Source of the DNA: DAISIL01 sp036822015
GTDB lineage: Bacteria > Bacteroidota > Bacteroidia > Cytophagales > Bernardetiaceae
Length of the DNA: 10,953 nt
Direction: 5' to 3'
Assembly (NCBI GenBank): GCA_036822015.1
Contig: DAISIL010000079.1
Span: 1 to 10,953, forward strand
Positions 6,301-10,953 of the stretch are shown here, piece after piece (within the stretch, counting starts at the first letter, position 1; each line of letters starts with the position of its first letter). The notes under the pieces are model-generated. The model was not told where the DNA came from and did no database searches. It saw nothing but the letters and a program-made list of their open reading frames with translations. A program made the position numbers and the translations under genes.

Positions 6301-7497
6301 ATGAATACCCGTCCATTTTATCTTTTTTTGGTGCATGTGTCTTTCATCTGGCTTTGCCTGGAAAGCCATGCCCAGTCGCCTTACTTTGTCTCTCCTGTGG
6401 AGGGGCGTTATGGAGAGGATTTTTTTATCGTCCATTATGTGGATTGGGAATGGGAGGGGATAGGTGATTATCAATGCGGAAAAAAGACTTATGACGGGCA
6501 TCAGGGAACCGATTTTATCCTCAAAGATTTTGCCCAAATGGACGCGGGGGTTGCCGTGCGTGCTGTACGGGCGGGTAGGGTGATTGCGGTCTTGGATACG
6601 CTCTTTGATCGCAACAAGCGCATCAACAACGGGCAGTTGGGAAACTTCATTGCCATTGCTCACGATCAGCGGCTGTTCACCTACTATGCCCACCTCAAGC
6701 AGCACTCGGCAGGGGTAAGCCTCGGAGACTGGGTAGTGGCCGGGCAATACCTCGGGCAAGTGGGTAGCTCGGGCAACTCCACCGATCCACATTTGCATTT
6801 TGAACTTTGGTATGATTCCACAACACTCATCGACCCCTTCGGAGGTGGTCCTTGCGGTAATGCCTTCGATTACTTTGATGGACAGTTTGGGTACGATAGC
6901 AGCTTTCGGGTTTATCAAACGGGCTTGCTCAACTTCATGCCTACGTTGGATACTTTACGGGAATCGCCACCGACGCAGCGGATTTTTGTGGAGGGGCAAG
7001 ATAGCCTGATTGCCTTTTGGGTGCATCTGCAAGGCATCCGCCTCGGAGATACCTTGCGCTTGGCGGTTTATACGGAGGATCAGCAGATGCCGTTTTTCTC
7101 GCAGGTGCATCCCATCGACAGCCCTCACTGGTACTTCCGTTGGTGGGCTAGTGTACCGCTCCCCAGTGTCTCGGGGCGTTTTGTCTTCTCCCGAAACGGT
7201 GTAGTAGAGGCTACGCAAAGTTTTGAAATACAGAGCCAAACCATCACCGGATTACCCCCAGACATCTCGCCTAACTTGTACAGATGCGCCCAGGGGCTTT
7301 GTTTGGAAGACCTCCCAGCTACCCCAGAAGCCCTCGACTGCTTCACCCTAACGGGTCAGCACTTATGCCAGGCACGCCTCCAAAAGACGGGACAAGACCG
7401 CTACACGGCCAACCTACCGCCCCTTCCACCGAGCCTATACCTGATCCGGATTCAGACCTCCCGAGGCGTGATCCAACAAAAAATTTATTGGGAATGA
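6301..7497 (+). CDS. Secreted M23 family metallopeptidase with a probable degenerate T9SS sorting region
   Basis: This 398-residue protein has a signal peptide (hydrophobic 6-20, predicted cleavage after SHA, residue 24). The M23 (LytM/lysostaphin-like) zinc peptidase domain covers about 60-180. Its ligands are all visible: HQGTD (H67, D71), YAHL (H131), and HLHFE (H164, H166) after GSSGNSTDP. M23 enzymes cut peptide cross-links in peptidoglycan or glycine-rich peptides, so the likely place of action is the periplasm, cell surface or medium. Residues 200-330 form an unassigned beta-rich region. The last 60 residues, with FTLTGQHL, a PPSLYLIRIQT stretch and the end QQKIYWE, resemble the final strands of a type A T9SS sorting domain but lack the usual YPNP start, so this part is tentative. 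The gene ends five bases before the stop of the convergent gene. Confidence 0.88.
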   Translation: MNTRPFYLFLVHVSFIWLCLESHAQSPYFVSPVEGRYGEDFFIVHYVDWEWEGIGDYQCGKKTYDGHQGTDFILKDFAQMDAGVAVRAVRAGRVIAVLDTLFDRNKRINNGQLGNFIAIAHDQRLFTYYAHLKQHSAGVSLGDWVVAGQYLGQVGSSGNSTDPHLHFELWYDSTTLIDPFGGGPCGNAFDYFDGQFGYDSSFRVYQTGLLNFMPTLDTLRESPPTQRIFVEGQDSLIAFWVHLQGIRLGDTLRLAVYTEDQQMPFFSQVHPIDSPHWYFRWWASVPLPSVSGRFVFSRNGVVEATQSFEIQSQTITGLPPDISPNLYRCAQGLCLEDLPATPEALDCFTLTGQHLCQARLQKTGQDRYTANLPPLPPSLYLIRIQTSRGVIQQKIYWE

Positions 7498-7502
7498 GCG
7501 AT

Positions 7503-9929
7503 TTACTCAACCACCACTTTATGCTGTACCGAGCCGTAGGCATTGTAGAGCTGGAGGATGTAAAATCCTCTTGCTAAGTGGCTTATATCAATATCCATGC
7601 GGTAGTTTTTGCTCAGTGATTGCGTGCTGCTTTGCCAGACTATTGCCCCTGTGGCATTGATGAGGCGCATCTGGGGCATCTCGAGCAGGCTGTGCAAGCC
7701 TTCGACGTGGAGTACGTCGCGGGCGGGGTTGGGATAAACGGCAAACTGCTCGGATGAAAGCGCGCGGGCTTGCCCCAGGTCTGCGGTCAAGACGTTGCTG
7801 TATGTCGTCGTGCCGTCGTAGTCGATTTGTCGTAGGCGATAGTACCACCGTCCGGCTTTTTGTTCTTCATCCAGGAAGACGTATCGGTTGAGCTGGTCGC
7901 TGTCTCCTATGCCCCTGACAAAGCCAATTTCACGGAAATCTATCCCGTTATGGCTTTTTTCGATGTAAAACCCTTCGTTGTTGCGTTCCGAGGCAGTGGT
8001 CCAGCGAAGCAAAACCCGCCTTTCTTCATCCGACTGCAAGGAAAACTGTACCAGCGACACAGGTAGGGGGTTAGGGCAGGCGTTGAATTGCGTCTGGGTA
8101 ATCGGTGCCGGACAGCCCGCTGGCTGTGCGCTTGCCTGAAAAATCAACTGCACATCCACCGTTTCGGGGTCGCCGATAGGGGAAACCTCATACGTAACAA
8201 AGACCCTGCGTTTGATGATACCGTTGGCATCCGTGAAGGTACCAGCATCTACCAGGTTGGTGGGCGAGGGAGAGATCGTATAATCTGTGTTGGTGACGGC
8301 CTGGGAAAGGGCATAAGTGGGAGAGACCCCCAGAAACTTCACCTCCGAATACACCACCTCAAAGGTAATCGTGGCTGGGCTACTCGGATCACAGACATTG
8401 CCTATGGGGCTGGCCGTCAGGTCAAAGGTAGAGGCATCGGCTGTAAAGTTTGTAGTAGCTGAGGGGCTTTCTTGAATGAAAAACCAAGTGTTGATGGTGT
8501 TGTTATTGCCTATGGCAAACCCCCACGTATGTGCCGGGCTGGTAGCACCGTTGAGTTCGGTGGTGCCACCCACCTGCGAGTCATCCCAATAGAGGCGCGG
8601 AGCGTCTCCCGCTGGGCGTATCAGATTGATCGTGTAGCCGTTATTATGGAACTCTACATCAAAGAGGGGCAGGTGCGTCAGGCCGCGCTGTAAGGTGGCC
8701 CGGAGTGGGATGGTAGTACCTGTGGGTACAGGCGTACCGCAGCCATTATTACCGCTCCAACTGACGGTGTAGGTACCTGCTGTCGTGGCCGAAAAAGCCA
8801 GGGCTACATCTTTGCTGTTCTGGTCAAAAAGTCCATTGCTGTTGTAGCTCGCCGTGGGACTGACACAGGTATTGGGCGCATTGTCCAGATCCAGAAGAAT
8901 TTCTACCGTCCCGGCCTGACTAACGTTAAAGGTGATCTCGTAGTTGGTGCAAAGCGTTACGTTTACGTTGGGTGCTGAAAGTGTCGGGAGTGTTCCGCTG
9001 GGATATACGTTGATGTCTGGATTGTTGAGGAATATTTTGTACTCGGGACGGGTCGTGTTACCCACCACAGAACGGCGATCCTGTACTACGTTGCCTATAT
9101 TTCCTGTCCCTGTACCATTGCAAGACACCACAAAACCAAAGGGCTGAATACCATTAAATTGCACGCCCAGAACTACCGAATCAGGGGTATAAACAAACAG
9201 TTGCGCATTAAATGGATTGGTGCCGCCACGCATATTGACATCCCAGGCCTGGCAAAAGACCCGCCCAGGGATGGCTGCTCCGGTGGTGGCTGTTGCCGTT
9301 CCGGGTGGATCGTAGGTGCTGGTGTTGTAGGTAGCCGGTGTAGCACCTGTGTCAAAGGGGCCGCGGCCGGTAGCTACGGTGATGTCCAGGAGTTCGATTA
9401 AGGTTTTGGTGTGCTGTTGTACGGCGGGATCCGATCCACGATTGAACTCTATCCACCAATCGCCGGTCTGATCGGGGATGAGGGTGTAGGCATCATAGCC
9501 AGTTGCACCAACGAGCTGGGCAGGGCCCGCAACGGCCTCATCGTACGAGTCGATATGTCCTGTGGTTGTGGTGGCTCCTACGGCTGGTGCCAGTACGTTG
9601 TTGAAGAGGGGGAAGTTGCTGCCATCGGGCCGACGGATGCGAAAGTGCATATCGTTGTAGGGATTTGTGCCAATATTATTAGTACCCGCAAAAAATCCTG
9701 ATACCCCAAAATAAACGATCTCGTTGAGGTTACTGACGTTGAAATACAAGCGTTTCTCGGCAGGGGCAACGTAAGTGTAGGAGTTGCGGTCGGCGGCACC
9801 GTTATCCCAAATCTGAAGGACAGCCGTGTTACCCGCCGTGGGTCGTATCTGGGCAATGCCTTCGCAAAAAGCATGGGAAAACGTAGATAAAACAAGCACA
9901 AAAAAGAAAAACAGGGATCGTAGGTTCAT
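7503..9929 (-). CDS. Large T9SS-secreted surface protein with C-terminal sorting domain
   Basis: This 808-residue protein starts with a signal peptide (LFFFFVLVLS core, predicted cleavage near SHA, residue 20). Residues 25-620 are Thr/Asn/Gly-rich, beta-strand-like and low in Lys, as in Bacteroidota adhesin-like exoproteins. I recognise no named domain there, although the layout suggests repeated Ig-like units. Residues 623-728, from PVSLVQFSLQ through LLRWTTASERNNEGFYIEKS to the YYRLRQIDYDG motif, are a fibronectin-III-like module that commonly precedes the sorting signal. Residues 729-808 are a clear type A T9SS C-terminal domain: FAVYPNPARDVLHVEG, then GAIVWQS, LARGFYILQLYN and the end KVVVE. 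The protein should be exported by Sec, passed through T9SS, and released or attached at the cell surface after removal of this domain. It is convergent with the M23 gene and downstream of kmo on the same strand. Its substrate or partner is unknown. Confidence 0.88.
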   Translation of the reverse strand: MNLRSLFFFFVLVLSTFSHAFCEGIAQIRPTAGNTAVLQIWDNGAADRNSYTYVAPAEKRLYFNVSNLNEIVYFGVSGFFAGTNNIGTNPYNDMHFRIRRPDGSNFPLFNNVLAPAVGATTTTGHIDSYDEAVAGPAQLVGATGYDAYTLIPDQTGDWWIEFNRGSDPAVQQHTKTLIELLDITVATGRGPFDTGATPATYNTSTYDPPGTATATTGAAIPGRVFCQAWDVNMRGGTNPFNAQLFVYTPDSVVLGVQFNGIQPFGFVVSCNGTGTGNIGNVVQDRRSVVGNTTRPEYKIFLNNPDINVYPSGTLPTLSAPNVNVTLCTNYEITFNVSQAGTVEILLDLDNAPNTCVSPTASYNSNGLFDQNSKDVALAFSATTAGTYTVSWSGNNGCGTPVPTGTTIPLRATLQRGLTHLPLFDVEFHNNGYTINLIRPAGDAPRLYWDDSQVGGTTELNGATSPAHTWGFAIGNNNTINTWFFIQESPSATTNFTADASTFDLTASPIGNVCDPSSPATITFEVVYSEVKFLGVSPTYALSQAVTNTDYTISPSPTNLVDAGTFTDANGIIKRRVFVTYEVSPIGDPETVDVQLIFQASAQPAGCPAPITQTQFNACPNPLPVSLVQFSLQSDEERRVLLRWTTASERNNEGFYIEKSHNGIDFREIGFVRGIGDSDQLNRYVFLDEEQKAGRWYYRLRQIDYDGTTTYSNVLTADLGQARALSSEQFAVYPNPARDVLHVEGLHSLLEMPQMRLINATGAIVWQSSTQSLSKNYRMDIDISHLARGFYILQLYNAYGSVQHKVVVE

Positions 9930-9966
9930 TGGAAGTCTCGGTCATTAACAATGTATAGATGCTATT

Positions 9967-9995
9967 TTTTACGTAAAACATCCCACAATGTTTTA
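9967..9995. repeat. Two overlapping palindromes between kmo and the T9SS protein gene
   Basis: TTTTACGTAAAA (9967-9978) is a perfect 12-base palindrome. It overlaps a stem-loop with arms TAAAACAT (9974-9981) and ATGTTTTA (9988-9995) around a 6-base loop. They lie between the stop of kmo (10013-10015) and the ATG of the next leftward gene (9929). The stem could terminate kmo, but no T run follows it on the minus strand. An operator for the T9SS gene is the alternative. Confidence 0.35.
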
Positions 9996-10012
9996 TCAAA
10001 AACAGTACTTAG

Positions 10013-10953
10013 TTATCTTCCTTCACCGAAACTTCTTTTGTGGTCGGGCAAAAGAGGGGCATCTTTGAGCCATTGCTCAAAGTCAAGGTGTTGCCAGTCG
10101 TCGGGTTGTGTGAGCGTCGCCATGAGTTTTTTCATAAACTTATCCTGCTCTCGCCCGATGCGCAGTGCTTCGGCGTAGGGGATATGGCTAAAAGTTACCA
10201 TGGAGTAGAGGGGCATCCAGCGGTCGGGGAAGTGGGCGTGCATGTGGGCTTCGATCTTTTTGCGGAGCAAGAAGTTGGGGTCAGCCACGCTATCGCGCAT
10301 CTCGATAAAGTTGTTGAGGGCAAGTTCGGAGATGGCGGCTGCATTTTTCATGCGTGCTTTTTCAAATTCTTCTAAGGCATCGACCCAGTCGCCCTGCGTT
10401 TGTTCGAGCAGCTCGGCAAAGATACGGGCATCCTCAAAGCCAGCGTTCATGCCCTGCCCATAAAACGGCACAATGGCATGGGCGGCATCCCCGAGCATCC
10501 CGACGACCCCGTTGTATGTCCATTGGCTGCAATGCACCGTTAGGAGCGGGGCAGTAGGATTCCTAAAAAACGTTTGGGTGAGATTGGGGATCAAGGGCAG
10601 AACATCGGGAAAGTGCGATCGAAAGAAATCCAGTACCTCGGCTTCGGTCTCTAAGTCCGCAAAACTAGGCGATTGCGCCTGCGAAGACAAAAACAAGGTA
10701 CACGTAAAACTTTTATCCGTGTTGGGTAAAGCAATCAACATAAACCTACCCCGTGGCCAGATATGCAAACCCTTCGGATCCATCGCAAACGTGCCATTGG
10801 GTGTAGCCGGAATGGTGAGTTCTTTGTAATCGTGTTCGATGTAATGTTGCTGAAAATTGAAATGAGGGATAAATTGCATTGCCCTCCTGACCATCGAAAA
10901 AGCACCATCTGTGCCGAGCAATATCTCGGGCTGGATGTGATGTGTCTTGCCTG
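10013..10953 (-). CDS. kmo: Kynurenine 3-monooxygenase, C-terminal part (partial at window edge)
   Basis: This FAD- and NADPH-dependent monooxygenase hydroxylates L-kynurenine to 3-hydroxykynurenine in tryptophan breakdown, a step of the kynurenine route to quinolinate and NAD. The reading frame is open to the right edge (GKTHHIQPEILLGTDGAFSMVR), so about 313 C-terminal residues are present and the N-terminal Rossmann GxGxxG region is outside. Visible hallmarks are LGTDGAFSMVR, the run HYIEHDYKELTIP then LHIWPRGRFMLIALPN and DKSFTCTLF, which track eukaryotic and bacterial KMO closely, and the second FAD motif GDAAHAIVPFYGQGMNAGFED (coded at about 10430-10492). A TTG at 10919-10921 could be read as a start, but it falls in the middle of the conserved DGA region and is not the real one. 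No other kynurenine-pathway gene is visible within the window; they may lie to the right. Confidence 0.93.
   Translation of the reverse strand, partial: GKTHHIQPEILLGTDGAFSMVRRAMQFIPHFNFQQHYIEHDYKELTIPATPNGTFAMDPKGLHIWPRGRFMLIALPNTDKSFTCTLFLSSQAQSPSFADLETEAEVLDFFRSHFPDVLPLIPNLTQTFFRNPTAPLLTVHCSQWTYNGVVGMLGDAAHAIVPFYGQGMNAGFEDARIFAELLEQTQGDWVDALEEFEKARMKNAAAISELALNNFIEMRDSVADPNFLLRKKIEAHMHAHFPDRWMPLYSMVTFSHIPYAEALRIGREQDKFMKKLMATLTQPDDWQHLDFEQWLKDAPLLPDHKRSFGEGR

Noticed and set aside
6130..6918. A 262-codon open frame on the minus strand
   Set aside because: It runs antisense through the M23 catalytic region, has no recognisable motif, and the plus strand carries all the zinc ligands of a real peptidase.
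7490..7512. Possible small hairpin (TGAG/CTCA) between the convergent stops
   Set aside because: Only four paired bases and no T run; too weak to call a terminator.

Overview
The window looks like chromosomal DNA of a member of the Bacteroidota, roughly half G+C. The evidence is two secreted proteins with C-terminal regions of the type IX secretion (T9SS) sorting kind, a DUF5686/carboxypeptidase-regulatory-like outer-membrane protein, a BlaI plus M56 pair of the type common in this phylum, a TAnnTTTG-type -7 promoter element, and a lack of clear Shine-Dalgarno sites. Carriage of kynurenine 3-monooxygenase together with T9SS cargo would fit Saprospiria or a similar group, but the lineage is inference.

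Layout. (1) 38-817 (+): ATPase of a metal-cation (Mn/Zn/Fe type) ABC importer, probably the last gene of an operon that enters from the left. It ends inside a perfect inverted repeat that serves as a terminator against the convergent next gene. (2) 845-2730 (-): a BlaI-family repressor and an M56 (BlaR1-like) membrane metallopeptidase with a 4-nt overlap. They start from a promoter whose -7 box abuts a dyad that is a good candidate BlaI operator. (3) 2879-3400 (+): divergent from the repressor, a small lipoprotein that is almost entirely a predicted coiled coil with histidine in the same heptad position 16 times. This is the most unusual item in the window. (4) 3478-6009 (+): a large outer-membrane DUF5686 protein, preceded by a strong hairpin. 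(5) 6047-6191 (+): a short frameshifted gene remnant, possibly the N-terminal part of a restriction endonuclease. (6) 6301-7497 (+): a secreted M23 metallopeptidase, tail to tail with (7) 7503-9929 (-), a large T9SS-secreted surface protein. (8) 10013-10953 (-): the C-terminal two thirds of kynurenine 3-monooxygenase, whose start lies beyond the right edge.

How they may work together. The BlaI/M56 pair is a self-contained signalling module: the membrane protease senses an extracytoplasmic signal and inactivates the repressor. The divergent His-ladder lipoprotein shares its control region and is the obvious candidate target besides the module itself. A metal ABC ATPase lies on the other side of the module, so a metal- or envelope-related role for the 1-3400 region is a reasonable but unproven idea. 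The right half is mainly cell-surface and secreted proteins plus one gene of tryptophan/NAD metabolism, with no evident functional link among them.
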